Both the position numbers and the translations under genes were made by a program. DNA of 56,655 bases. It comes from Candidatus Melainabacteria bacterium. GTDB taxonomy: Bacteria > Cyanobacteriota > Vampirovibrionia > Obscuribacterales > Obscuribacteraceae. The notes under the pieces were generated by a model. That model made no database searches, was not told the origin of the DNA, and was given only the letters and a program-made list of their open reading frames with translations. Below are positions 1 through 8,517 of this stretch, one piece after another. The stretch is taken from the NCBI GenBank assembly GCA_003963305.1, contig RXJR01000030.1, positions 1 to 56,655 on the forward strand. The letters are read 5' to 3'. Within the stretch, counting starts at the first letter, position 1, and the number at the start of each line of letters is the position of its first letter.

Positions 1-162
1 TCCGGATGATGGTCCGATATTCCAGATGACATTCCGATATTCCGGATGATGGTCCGATATTCCAGATGACATTCCGATATTCCGGATGATGGTCCGATGT
101 TCCAGATGACATTCCGATATTCCGGATGACTGATATTCCGATTATATTCCGATATTCCGGAT
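1..162. repeat. 40-bp tandem repeat (two related 20-bp halves)
   Basis: Three near-identical 40-bp units run from 1 to 120, then a degraded copy continues to about 162. Each unit is two diverged 20-mers, TCCGGATGATGGTCCGATAT and TCCAGATGACATTCCGATAT. The unit length is not a multiple of three, so this is unlikely to be coding. It lies just behind the stop codon of the minus-strand gene that ends at 211 and may extend left of the window. Confidence 0.95.
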
Positions 163-210
163 GCATTGCGTGAGACGCACCCGGACGTACTGAATTTTTG
201 CCGACTGTAT

Positions 211-2850
211 CTATCCAGCCGCTACTTTTGTCATCGTGTGCTCTAACGAAAATCCGACAAGCTTGCCATTTGTTTCGAGGATACGCTTGCGAACTTCGTC
301 ACTGTTGGCTATGCCCATTTCAAGATCTCTGTAAATGCACAGCAATTGCATTGTAGTCATCAGTGCTAGATTTTTCTTGTGGGCAAAATCGGCTAGAGCA
401 TCCGAGTAGTCAGGCTCGCTGCGCTCGGAAGGTGGTTTGTCGGCCCATGTGCAGGAAACAAGGACTCCTTTCGGTTCCACTTCGTGTTCGCCCCAGAAAG
501 TGATCACCGATTGCGCCAATTGAGCAATGTCAGAACTCTTAGGTTGAGAATTTGTTCTCAGAACTCTGACTATCGCTTCCGGCCGATCAGCTGATAACAG
601 AAGTTCACTTGCAACGGGAGAATTAGGTCCTGCGCTCCAGCCTAAACGTTTGAAGACAAGCGCTGTAGCTTTCGTCAGCTCTTCACCCTCGGCGGCTAAT
701 AGTGCGTTTTTGAGCCCGTCTAGCTGCGAAATTTTGGTATCGATGGAGGATATTTTTTCTTGTGCTTGTTTGATCGAGTCAACTAATGCGGACTTTTCTC
801 GACGCAGATCATCTAAATCTGAAAACGAGTATTCCGCACACCAACCAGACGGAGCCGTTTTTGTCATTTCTTCCATCTTCTTCATGAGATCCTTTGCTTC
901 AGGTGTTTCTGTTTCGTGATTGTTGTTGCCAGATTCATAGCTGGCAGCCTTTACAGGTTGTGCTGGTTCCGGTTTGCTCACCTGCGGTGTTGCTGACGGT
1001 GCCGAAGTTTTCGCATCAGAACCGGGCCCTCTGGTATTCGTTACGCCAGCATTAGTTGCCGCAATTTTAGGGGGTTCAGCAGCGGCTGCCGGCGGCTCTG
1101 CGATACCGAATTTGTAACCGGGATCGCCAACGTTAGTGCTTTCAGCAGCGAATTTGTAGTTAGAGAAATCGGTGCTTGACTTGTCTGAAATCCCTTCCAC
1201 GGCTGGGGGCTCAGATTTCGATTCGACTGGTCCGGCAAGATTTTCCATCTCCTGGAGAAGATTTCTTGAACCTTCCTCGGCTCCTTCATCGTCTTTGCTT
1301 TCTTCAGCTGAAGATCCTTTTGTGCCTACCGATTCCAATTCCTTGAGCAGGTCAGCAGCGCTCGGGACGCCAGCTGCGTCTACATTTTGCTGAGGCTGAG
1401 TGGTGAAATTCGGAGCGATATCGGCAGTCGTGCGCTCATTGAATGGTTGCCGCTCAGTTGCCTCGGCTACTTCTGCTTGGGCAGAAACAGACTCGAGAAT
1501 CTCTTCTGCAGTCATTTTCTTTTTGGCACTGTCTGTGTCAGAAGGACCGTGCGGTTGACTGCGCGAAACTCTGGCATCGAATTTTTGAACTGGGGGCAGA
1601 CCGGTGCGCGAGGTTGTGGGATTTTGGGATGGCAGTCCGGTTCTCGATGAGTTTGGTGAACCAACTGTGGCTTCCTGTATCTCCGTTCTAGGAGACGATG
1701 GTGAAAGAGTGGACGCTGGCATACCAGTTCTCGAAGTGCCCGGTGCTTCTACACCTGGAGCTGCTCCACTTCTGGCAGCTGTCGGCACTGCCGTGTCGAT
1801 TGCCGAAGCTCCCGGCGATGCCGAGACTGCTTTTGCAGCAGAGACCTCTGGTTGAGTTATGGGCTGAGCTGTAGCAGCGGTTGCATTCGATACGACATGG
1901 CTCGGAGATGGCGTTGCGGCCGCTGTTCCGGCGCCTACATCAGCTGCAACGGCTGCGCTGCCGGCTGTCACCGCGCTGCCAGCTGCTTGAGCAGATCCGA
2001 CTGAAGCCGGTGATGGAGCTGGTTTCGATGGTGTTTGCTTTTCGATTGTCGGCGTTTGCTCTGGCTTCAGGAATGAAGTGTCGGGTTGTGGAAACTTCTG
2101 CGCGCTGCCGGAATTTTCGGCTACTTCAGGCACAGATTCTCCATTGCGTTTGTTGTACCAGCTATTTACGCAATCCATTAAAGTACGATCGAAATCCGGG
2201 GAGTAAGGCGCCGGAAGAAATACGATCCTTCCTCCATTGTCGCCGGCTATCAGATGTGCCGCGATACACTTGCGCGGACCGGCAGTGGCAAGCACGATGT
2301 AGCCTTCGGTGAGGAAATCAGTTCGAATGATTGTGTTCCATTCCAAACCGGTCTGTTGGAAATAACTGGCAAACTCTGTTTTTTCGGCTTGTTCTGTCGG
2401 TTCGATCGTTCGCCCGTGCGAGACTGCGCTCATATGCCGAACATTGTTCTCTACTGGCGTGTCTGGTGCCAGGCTCTCCAACCAGAAGTAGTTGTCCATC
2501 GAAAGTGATGAGCCCTGCAATAGAAATGGTCTGCAGAGGTAGTAGACGAGCAGCCCGCCACGTTCTAGAAAGCTGACGAGTTCGAAAATTCGTTTCTTCA
2601 GGTCCGATTCCAGTGCTTGCAGCAGCGAATCGTTTTTTAACGTAAACGACGTCAGCCCTTCGTCGAGCTTGCCATTAATTTCCTTCAAGACCTCAGGATC
2701 GCGATCGAAGAGATGCAAGATGCTTACCGGATTGGCAATTATGACATCATAGTTGTCGAGCGGTTTCGCCTTACCGATGGTGAGATATGACTCCTCACCA
2801 AACCCGGGGCAGTTCAGCCTGAGAACCTGCTCCCTGTGAATACTCTTCAT
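211..2850 (-). CDS. Large hypothetical protein with low-complexity centre, coiled coil and nuclease-like C-terminal domain
   Basis: 879 aa, family not recognised. Three parts are visible. Residues 1-230 form an alpha/beta globular region, with the hydrophobic strand VIIANPVSILHLF followed by a helix and GGLLVYYL. Residues about 240-690 are rich in Ala, Pro, Ser and Thr and carry a repeated SRTG(L/M)P motif, so they are probably disordered. Residues about 690-740 are a charged coiled coil. The C-terminal 130 residues (GEELTKATALVFKRLGW onward) have a pattern that recalls restriction-endonuclease-like folds, but no complete PD-(D/E)xK set is evident, so this is only a suggestion. There is no signal peptide, so it is probably cytoplasmic. 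The ATG at 2850 follows an AAGAAGGTAAG stretch that can serve as a ribosome site. A tandem repeat follows its stop. It is probably a single-gene unit. Confidence 0.8.
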   Translation of the reverse strand: MKSIHREQVLRLNCPGFGEESYLTIGKAKPLDNYDVIIANPVSILHLFDRDPEVLKEINGKLDEGLTSFTLKNDSLLQALESDLKKRIFELVSFLERGGLLVYYLCRPFLLQGSSLSMDNYFWLESLAPDTPVENNVRHMSAVSHGRTIEPTEQAEKTEFASYFQQTGLEWNTIIRTDFLTEGYIVLATAGPRKCIAAHLIAGDNGGRIVFLPAPYSPDFDRTLMDCVNSWYNKRNGESVPEVAENSGSAQKFPQPDTSFLKPEQTPTIEKQTPSKPAPSPASVGSAQAAGSAVTAGSAAVAADVGAGTAAATPSPSHVVSNATAATAQPITQPEVSAAKAVSASPGASAIDTAVPTAARSGAAPGVEAPGTSRTGMPASTLSPSSPRTEIQEATVGSPNSSRTGLPSQNPTTSRTGLPPVQKFDARVSRSQPHGPSDTDSAKKKMTAEEILESVSAQAEVAEATERQPFNERTTADIAPNFTTQPQQNVDAAGVPSAADLLKELESVGTKGSSAEESKDDEGAEEGSRNLLQEMENLAGPVESKSEPPAVEGISDKSSTDFSNYKFAAESTNVGDPGYKFGIAEPPAAAAEPPKIAATNAGVTNTRGPGSDAKTSAPSATPQVSKPEPAQPVKAASYESGNNNHETETPEAKDLMKKMEEMTKTAPSGWCAEYSFSDLDDLRREKSALVDSIKQAQEKISSIDTKISQLDGLKNALLAAEGEELTKATALVFKRLGWSAGPNSPVASELLLSADRPEAIVRVLRTNSQPKSSDIAQLAQSVITFWGEHEVEPKGVLVSCTWADKPPSERSEPDYSDALADFAHKKNLALMTTMQLLCIYRDLEMGIANSDEVRKRILETNGKLVGFSLEHTMTKVAAG

Positions 2851-2975
2851 AGTCCGTACTTACCTTCTTGAATTATCAAATTAGTAATCTGCTCCGAAGT
2901 GGTTATACCCACAATCTTGCTGCAATTTAGTCGCTTGAATCAAATATTCGTTGTCAAGGCAACCGATGAGCTCGA

Positions 2976-3647
2976 TTATTCAGAGTTATCAGAAGCTGGT
3001 TTGAGCCAGTCATCTAGATTCAGGGACTCCAGTGTACCTAAGATTTTGTCAGCTTTTGTGTGATCTTGATGTCGCGTGGTCGGACATGGAATCGCGATGC
3101 ACTTCATACCAGCTGCTTTTGCAGCCAAAACTCCGTTGAAGGAGTCTTCCACAACTAAACAGTTTATCGGTAAAACTCCAATTCTTTTGGCAGCCAACAG
3201 ATAAACATCTGGCGCTGGCTTTCCATGAGGCACTTCATCTCCGGAAGTTAACGTTTGGAAATATGCTGCGATGTCGAGCTTTTCAACAATCAGTTCGATC
3301 GTGGGTAAAGTGGCAGATGAAGCAACAGCGCAGGGAAGTGATAGTTCTCTCGCTTTTTTCAATACATTCAAAACGCCGGGCATGGGCTCGATGCTTGTTG
3401 AAAACAATCGAGCCAGGTTTTCTTCCTTCCGGGCAACAAGCTGCCAAGCGTCCATGGACAGTTGATGTTTACATATTAAATGTTCGGCAAGTTCCAGATC
3501 AGTGCGACCCAGGAATGGATGATTGTCGTCTTCAGTAAAAGTGATACCAAAAGTTTGGAGAAGCTCCTGATAAGCCTGCAAATGGAGTGGTTCAGAATCC
3601 AAAAGGACACCATCCATATCGAAAATCAGACCCTGAATCTGAAGCAT
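2976..3647 (-). CDS. HAD-superfamily hydrolase, beta-phosphoglucomutase-like (subfamily IA)
   Basis: 223 aa, the usual length for the family. Motif I is GLIFDMDGVLLDSEPLH near the N-terminus: the first Asp is the nucleophile and the second the acid/base. Motif II is the Ser/Thr in VASSAT, motif III the Lys in HGKPAPD, and motif IV the VVEDSFNG acidic pair. All catalytic elements are present. The helical cap between motifs I and II and the DSEP segment match phosphatases and phosphomutases acting on small phosphosugars, but the substrate cannot be read from sequence. It is cytoplasmic. It lies behind the exported protein gene at 3767-4177 in the same direction but is separated from it by a hairpin, so it may be transcribed alone. 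Confidence 0.9.
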   Translation of the reverse strand: MLQIQGLIFDMDGVLLDSEPLHLQAYQELLQTFGITFTEDDNHPFLGRTDLELAEHLICKHQLSMDAWQLVARKEENLARLFSTSIEPMPGVLNVLKKARELSLPCAVASSATLPTIELIVEKLDIAAYFQTLTSGDEVPHGKPAPDVYLLAAKRIGVLPINCLVVEDSFNGVLAAKAAGMKCIAIPCPTTRHQDHTKADKILGTLESLNLDDWLKPASDNSE

Positions 3648-3703
3648 TATCTAAGCCCCTATTTGTCTGCAGTGTTGGAGTCATTTATCGTTCATTCAAT
3701 GGG

Positions 3704-3736
3704 AAGCGCCAACTCCTGTGAGAGGCGTTGGCGCTT
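3704..3736. other. Hairpin with 10-bp perfect stem in the 3648-3766 gap
   Basis: AAGCGCCAAC (3704-3713) pairs with GTTGGCGCTT (3727-3736) across a 13-base loop, and outer TCATTC/GAATGA can extend it. No clear T-run follows on either strand, so it could be a weak terminator for the minus-strand gene ending at 3767 or another RNA structure. Confidence 0.5.
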
Positions 3737-3766
3737 GGAATGACTCGACTAACGATTGTATTTTCT

Positions 3767-4177
3767 TTAGTGCTCTTCGAGCTTTTCAGCGAGGCTGAGA
3801 GATTCTAGACTGAACGGCTTATCAACACCCTGCTGAATAGCGTTAGTGCCGCCCATGTAGACACCTTCAGCTGAGCCTACGATTAATCCGTAAGGCATTC
3901 CAACTACTGATGCAAAAATCACAGGTGGTGCACTTGTGTGTCCACCGATTTTGTCGGCGAAGCTGTTTGTATATTCGATCATGCGGTTGGATGCACGACG
4001 AGTGACGGCCATAGGAACGCCCACGACCAGTCCAGTTGCCACGCCGGCAGCTCGCAGAGGCAATCTGACAGTCTGACGTGCGGCGTCTCTCAGTCCATCC
4101 TCACCGGCTTGTGCAGCGGTCATCGGTGCCACGGTGAGAACCGCAAGTGAAAGCGCAATCGCTTGAAGTTTGTTCAT
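3767..4177 (-). CDS. Small exported protein with Gly-rich hydrophobic segments
   Basis: 136 aa from the ATG at 4177. That start is chosen over an in-frame ATG at 4246 because a perfect GGAGGA lies five bases upstream of it and it yields a clean signal peptide (MNKLQAIALSLAVLTVAPMT, then AAQA). The mature part is short and has two glycine/valine-rich hydrophobic stretches (AAGVATGLVVGVPMAV and PPVIFASVVGMPYGLIVGSAEGVY), so it may associate with a membrane. No catalytic motif is evident and I do not recognise the family. It is divergent from ispH across about 170 bases, which must hold both promoters. Confidence 0.8.
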   Translation of the reverse strand: MNKLQAIALSLAVLTVAPMTAAQAGEDGLRDAARQTVRLPLRAAGVATGLVVGVPMAVTRRASNRMIEYTNSFADKIGGHTSAPPVIFASVVGMPYGLIVGSAEGVYMGGTNAIQQGVDKPFSLESLSLAEKLEEH

Positions 4178-4346
4178 TTGTTCCTCCAGGTGAACTTGGC
4201 GAACCGATGGTTTGCTCTGTTTTAGTTCTTGGTAACTAGGATCCATAGTAAGCTCAGCACCGCAATAATATCACCGAGTATTCAGGTATTGCCTTCGCAA
4301 CTTGGTAAAATCGATTGATGCGGATGCAAAGTGAGTCGCAGGAAAA

Positions 4347-5537
4347 ATGAACAATTCTAATTATCATCGCAAGGGCTTTGGTCTCAAGGACGAAGTGCAG
4401 GGAGATTTGAAGTCCGCCTATGAGTCAGATCTAATCGGCAATCTGCGAAGTAATGGCAATACGCTGACAAAAAACGACATCACGATAAAGTTAGCTGAAG
4501 CGTTTGGATTCTGTTGGGGCGTTGATCGAGCTGTGTCTATGGCTTATGAGACTCGCAAGCACTTTCCCGACAGGCAGATTTGGATTACCAACGAGATTAT
4601 TCACAACCCGGTTGTGAACAGTAATTTGCGGGATATGAATATCGCCTTTGTACCAGTCCAAAGCGATGGAAGCAAAGATTTTAGCGGCATTAAGAAGGGC
4701 GAGGTAGTTATCTTGCCCGCTTTTGGTGCGAGCGTACAAGAAATGCAGTTGCTTGAGTCGAAAGAATGCGAGATCGTAGATACAACGTGTCCCTGGGTAT
4801 CCCGAGTCTGGAATCGTGTCGTCAAGTACGAAAGAAGTGACTTTACGGCAATTATTCACGGTAAATACAATCACGAAGAAACTGTTGCTACATCTTCGCG
4901 CTCGAAGCATTACCTGATTGTCCAAAATCTGGCGGAAGCAGAATGGGTTTGCAATTTTATTCTCGAAGGCGGAGACCCGAAGCAGTTTTTGCAGAAGTTC
5001 AAACAGTCTTGTTCCAACGGTTTTGATCCTCTCCGTAACCTCGAGCGCGTCGGTATTGCCAATCAGACGACGATGCTCAAAGGCGAGACGGAGATGATTG
5101 GCAAACTCTTTGAAAAAACAATGCTGCGTAAGTATGGACCTGAAAAGATCGACGAGCATTTTCTCAGTCCTGGTGACACCATATGCGATGCCACTCAGGA
5201 GCGGCAGGATGCTATGCTCAAATTGGTTGACGACCCACTCAACTTGATCCTCGTGATCGGTGGTTTCAATTCGTCTAACACCGGACATCTTCAGGAGATT
5301 GCTCAGAGCCGCGGTTTGCGCTCGTATCACATTGACGGTCCTGATTGTCTCGGACCTGGCAATGTGATTCGACATCTCGAAGATGGCCAGATGCACGTTA
5401 CGAGCGATTGGTTGCCATCTGGAGAGATCGTAATCGGTGTGACGGCCGGCGCCTCGACTCCCGATCAGGTTGTGGCTGAGGTGCTTGAGAAAGTATTTTC
5501 TAGTAGGCTTGCACCAAGCCAGATCGGACCTGCGTGA
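4347..5537 (+). CDS. ispH: 4-hydroxy-3-methylbut-2-enyl diphosphate reductase
   Basis: 396 aa. It catalyses the last step of the MEP pathway, reducing HMBPP to IPP and DMAPP with a [4Fe-4S] cluster. The three cluster cysteines are visible: C56 in [13 protein letters not shown]148 in VDTTCPW and C280 in [11 protein letters not shown]. The substrate-binding [11 protein letters not shown] motif is also intact. The roughly 40-residue N-terminal extension and the total length match the cyanobacterial and plant type rather than the E. coli type of about 316 aa, which supports a cyanobacteria-related host. The start has AGGA just upstream (GCAGGAAAAATG). The gene stands alone, convergent with the oxidoreductase that ends at 5637. 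Confidence 0.97.
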   Translation: MNNSNYHRKGFGLKDEVQGDLKSAYESDLIGNLRSNGNTLTKNDITIKLAEAFGFCWGVDRAVSMAYETRKHFPDRQIWITNEIIHNPVVNSNLRDMNIAFVPVQSDGSKDFSGIKKGEVVILPAFGASVQEMQLLESKECEIVDTTCPWVSRVWNRVVKYERSDFTAIIHGKYNHEETVATSSRSKHYLIVQNLAEAEWVCNFILEGGDPKQFLQKFKQSCSNGFDPLRNLERVGIANQTTMLKGETEMIGKLFEKTMLRKYGPEKIDEHFLSPGDTICDATQERQDAMLKLVDDPLNLILVIGGFNSSNTGHLQEIAQSRGLRSYHIDGPDCLGPGNVIRHLEDGQMHVTSDWLPSGEIVIGVTAGASTPDQVVAEVLEKVFSSRLAPSQIGPA

Positions 5538-5590
5538 TCCGCGAAGCGAAAGCGTCAGCAGTATAGGTTTTGAACGCCGTCCTCTGGATT

Positions 5591-5610
5591 TCAACTGATA
5601 TCAGCTTAAC
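5591..5610. repeat. Dispersed GATATC palindrome, copy 1
   Basis: TCAACTGATATCAGCTTAAC, centred on GATATC at 5597-5602, lies between the convergent ends of ispH and the oxidoreductase. A half-site, TATCAGTTTA, follows at 5634-5643 across the stop codon of the oxidoreductase. Confidence 0.9.
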
Positions 5611-5636
5611 TTCTACCTTTTAGTGTTGAAAAGCTA

Positions 5637-6566
5637 TCAGTTTAGCTTTTTGACGGAGCCTTCAAACAATGTTCGAATATGGGCCGCTGCCATGGTCCCG
5701 TGTCCAGCCGCGACTGCTATGCGCGGATATCCCGGGTTCGTCAGATCGCCAACTGCAAATACTCCCGGCACATTAGTTTGGCAGTTTTGATCAATGAATA
5801 TGTGACCGCTGCTATCCATGTTTACCTGTCCCCGGAATGGTTCTGTGTTCGGCATGTAACCAATCTTGATCAGTAAGCATTCAGCCTCGATATCTCTGAC
5901 CTCACCGCTGCGACTGGATATTACTTGTAGACCAGCCAGCCTTTTCTGTCCAATTAACGAGTCGACTTCTGTCTCGAGCAAGAGGTTGATTTTGGGATTA
6001 CTGCGCACGGCGGTGACCAGGTCCGGTCTTGCTTTTAATTTGCTAGTGCGATGGATTAGATGAACCTGCGGCGAGCGCTGTGATAGTTCAAGGCATTGAA
6101 TAAGGGCCGAGTCACCGCCACCTATGACAGCAACTTTTTTTCCGGCGAACTCTGCTTCCTTTCCAGCAGTGCGATAGAAGACTGAGTCGCTGAAAATTGA
6201 AGTCCCGGGTAGCGGCAGTTCTTTTAGCCTGCAGCCCGTTGCGATGACGATGTATTTAGCCTTGTGCCGGTGCCCATTTACTACAACTGTTTTGAGTTTC
6301 AAATCTACCTGTTCGACATTGGCGTTGAATTCAACATTGGCCTTCATCACATCGGCGAGGTCGACCAGTCGTTGTGCTGTCAGTTCCCCACCGGGGCTGT
6401 AGCCGCCAACGAAATTACGAACAGAACTTTTCATGTCCCAGAGTTGTCCACCGACGCGGCTGCTTTTCTCGAAGACGATGTAACCAATCTTGCAGTCTTG
6501 CAGTTCTAATGCGCAACTAAGCCCAGCGGGCCCGGCGCCGATGATGATCGTTTCCAAGGAATCCAT
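5637..6566 (-). CDS. NAD(P)/FAD-dependent oxidoreductase, thioredoxin-reductase-like without CxxC
   Basis: 309 aa, two-dinucleotide-binding flavoprotein. The FAD motif GAGPAGLSCALEL is at the N-terminus, the NAD(P)H motif VAVIGGGDSALIQCLEL is in the middle and GVFAVGDLTNPGYPRI near the end binds FAD. The size and order match thioredoxin reductases. However, the redox-active CxxC that should sit just before the second Rossmann motif is missing: the stretch there reads FYRTAGKEAEFAGKK. It is therefore more likely a ferredoxin-NADP+ reductase of the YumC type or another TrxR-like reductase. It is cytoplasmic. It lies downstream of queD in the same direction, with about 200 bases and one palindrome between. 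Confidence 0.88.
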   Translation of the reverse strand: MDSLETIIIGAGPAGLSCALELQDCKIGYIVFEKSSRVGGQLWDMKSSVRNFVGGYSPGGELTAQRLVDLADVMKANVEFNANVEQVDLKLKTVVVNGHRHKAKYIVIATGCRLKELPLPGTSIFSDSVFYRTAGKEAEFAGKKVAVIGGGDSALIQCLELSQRSPQVHLIHRTSKLKARPDLVTAVRSNPKINLLLETEVDSLIGQKRLAGLQVISSRSGEVRDIEAECLLIKIGYMPNTEPFRGQVNMDSSGHIFIDQNCQTNVPGVFAVGDLTNPGYPRIAVAAGHGTMAAAHIRTLFEGSVKKLN

Positions 6567-6703
6567 AGGTTTGCTTCAGGTGCGCACTTGAGGTTGCTGT
6601 CTGGGTTTTGTCTGGACCGTGATCGTAGCACGAGGTCGCTTCGCCCGTGGCTGAATTGCCCATACAGTGCTGCTTGGGGCCGCTTAGACCTGAAAAGTAC
6701 TGA

Positions 6704-6727
6704 ATTTAAACCGATATCAGTTTAAAA
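6704..6727. repeat. Dispersed GATATC palindrome, copy 2
   Basis: AAACCGATATCAGTTT with A/T-rich flanks, GATATC at 6713-6718. It lies between queD and the oxidoreductase (both minus strand). The rest of the 207-base gap shows nothing else recognisable. Confidence 0.92.
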
Positions 6728-6773
6728 AACAGCCAATGCACTTAAAAGTGTATCTGGTGCAAGGATTCGCTTG

Positions 6774-7178
6774 TTACTGCCGACCGTAAGTAGCAAAGCA
6801 AGAGGTCGTTTCCCACAACGTTACTTTGGTGACAGGGAATCCATTCTCTGCAACAACGTCGAAAATTAACCTGGCAATGTTTTCAGCAGTTGGATTGGCT
6901 TTCATCACAAAGACAGGCTCGTTCTGTTGTCGAAGTAGTGGCAGCAAAGGATCCTCTTCCATGAGAATCATTCGGTGATCCAGGTTGTCATCTATCCACT
7001 GCGAGACTACGGCTTTTATATCTGAAAAGTCGATTACCATACCCAAACCATCGAGTTCTTCAGACTCTATTGTGATCACGGCCACGCCGTTGTGCCCATG
7101 CAGATTTTTGCACTTACCTGAGTAGTTGAGTAGTCTGTGACCGTAGCAGAAGTGTATTTCTCGAGTGACTTGATACAT
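6774..7178 (-). CDS. queD: 6-carboxytetrahydropterin synthase / 6-pyruvoyl-tetrahydropterin synthase family
   Basis: 134 aa from the ATG at 7178; an in-frame start at 7223 would add 15 residues unlike the family. The zinc histidines are seen in REIHFCYGHRL and NLHGHNG, and the catalytic Cys is four residues before the HGH (GKCKNLHGH). ETTSCFATYG at the C-terminus holds the conserved Glu that binds the pterin. QueD makes 6-carboxytetrahydropterin for 7-deazaguanine (preQ0/queuosine) synthesis. No other que gene is nearby, so the alternative biopterin role cannot be excluded by context. Confidence 0.9.
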   Translation of the reverse strand: MYQVTREIHFCYGHRLLNYSGKCKNLHGHNGVAVITIESEELDGLGMVIDFSDIKAVVSQWIDDNLDHRMILMEEDPLLPLLRQQNEPVFVMKANPTAENIARLIFDVVAENGFPVTKVTLWETTSCFATYGRQ

Positions 7179-7340
7179 AGATTCGCAGATCCCTTTTAGT
7201 GTGCTTAAGCATACACTGCTCAAATTGCCCGAGCTTGCGCCAAAATTCGCAAAAGTTGTTCAAGACAAGCCAAATGTCGCAGAGCTAGTGATTTTCCGTG
7301 ATAGGATTTCGTTTGCTGCCACCTTTTGGTTTTTTTGTTG

Positions 7341-8426
7341 ATGCCTACTGAGCACAATAAATCATGTTCTACGGTTTCTGCTTCACTTCAACAGACCGAC
7401 CCTTTGTTTTTACGTGCTTGTCGGCGTCAGACGGTCGACAGAACTCCGGTCTGGTTAATGCGTCAAGCCGGTCGCTTTCAGAGCGAATATAGAGCGATCA
7501 GGGAGAAAGTAAGCTTTCTAGAATTGTGCGGAACGCCCGAGCTGGCTGCACAGGTTACAGTTTTTGCAGTTGATCAGCTGAAAGTCGATGCCGCAATTAT
7601 ATTTGCCGACATACTTTTACCACTGGTTCCGCTTGGTGTTGGTCTCAAATTCGAACGTGGAGATGGGCCCGTCATTGAGCGGCCCATTGCTTGTTGTGCT
7701 GACGTTGATAACCTGAAAGAGTTTGATGTGCTAGATGAGCTTGGTTATGTAATGGAAGCAATCAGGTTAGTCGTAAAGGAGCTCAAGCCTGATATCCCGT
7801 TGATTGGCTTTGCTGGAGCCGCTTTTACGTTGGCTTCCTACATGATAGAAGGTGGTTCATCTCGAAACTTTGAGAAGACAAAGACCTTCATGTATACGCA
7901 GGAAACCGCCTGGCATAAGTTAATGGGCGTGCTTGCCACTATGACCGCAAATTATTTGAACGCTCAGATTGCTGCTGGCGCGCGCGCGGTTCAGTTGTTT
8001 GATAGTTGGGTCGGATGTCTGAGTCCTGATGATTATCGGCGCTTTGTTGCACCACATATGAAGGCAACAATTGGTGGCATAACACCTGGCGTGCCGGTCA
8101 TTCATTTCGGTACGGGAACTGCAACGCTGCTTGACGCGATGAAAGATGCCGGTGGCGATGTGATTGGTCTCGATTGGCGTTGTGAACTCGGACGTACGTG
8201 GGAAGGTCTAGGAGATGTAGCTGTGCAAGGCAATCTGGATCCGGTTGTTTTACTTGCCGAGCCGAAACAAATTCGCCATCACGTCGAACGTATCGTAAAC
8301 GAGGCAGCTGGTAGACCGGGGCATATATTCAATCTCGGTCACGGAATTTTGCCGATGACGCCAGTTGAAAATGTGAAATACCTCGTCGAGCTAGTTAAAG
8401 AACTTACCAGCACGCCCTCTGAGTAA
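7341..8426 (+). CDS. hemE: Uroporphyrinogen decarboxylase
   Basis: 361 aa from the ATG at 7341; a TTG at 7326 is in frame, and neither start has a good ribosome site. It decarboxylates the four acetate side chains of uroporphyrinogen III to give coproporphyrinogen III. The signature TPVWLMRQAGRFQSEYR holds the substrate-binding Arg residues, the catalytic Asp is in IIFADILLP, and GFAGAAFTLASYMIEGG and NLGHGILPMTPVENV are the other conserved blocks. The length is normal. It is the first gene of a probable hemE-hemG-GH15 operon, with 91 bases to hemG. No hem gene for the step between coproporphyrinogen and protoporphyrinogen is present in the window. Confidence 0.97.
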   Translation: MPTEHNKSCSTVSASLQQTDPLFLRACRRQTVDRTPVWLMRQAGRFQSEYRAIREKVSFLELCGTPELAAQVTVFAVDQLKVDAAIIFADILLPLVPLGVGLKFERGDGPVIERPIACCADVDNLKEFDVLDELGYVMEAIRLVVKELKPDIPLIGFAGAAFTLASYMIEGGSSRNFEKTKTFMYTQETAWHKLMGVLATMTANYLNAQIAAGARAVQLFDSWVGCLSPDDYRRFVAPHMKATIGGITPGVPVIHFGTGTATLLDAMKDAGGDVIGLDWRCELGRTWEGLGDVAVQGNLDPVVLLAEPKQIRHHVERIVNEAAGRPGHIFNLGHGILPMTPVENVKYLVELVKELTSTPSE

Positions 8427-8517
8427 TGCAATAAGGATGTCTCATGCAACAAAGCCATGAACTCGAGCCGACCAGAATAGTGTTTTAAAAGCTTTAGCGA
8501 GGAGAGGGGCTTACCAA

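Noticed and set aside
1-162. CRISPR array at the left edge
   Set aside because: Units are directly adjacent without unique spacers; it is a plain tandem repeat.
4491-5594. 367-codon minus-strand open frame opposite ispH
   Set aside because: It overlaps nearly all of ispH, which has intact motifs, and its translation shows no domain.
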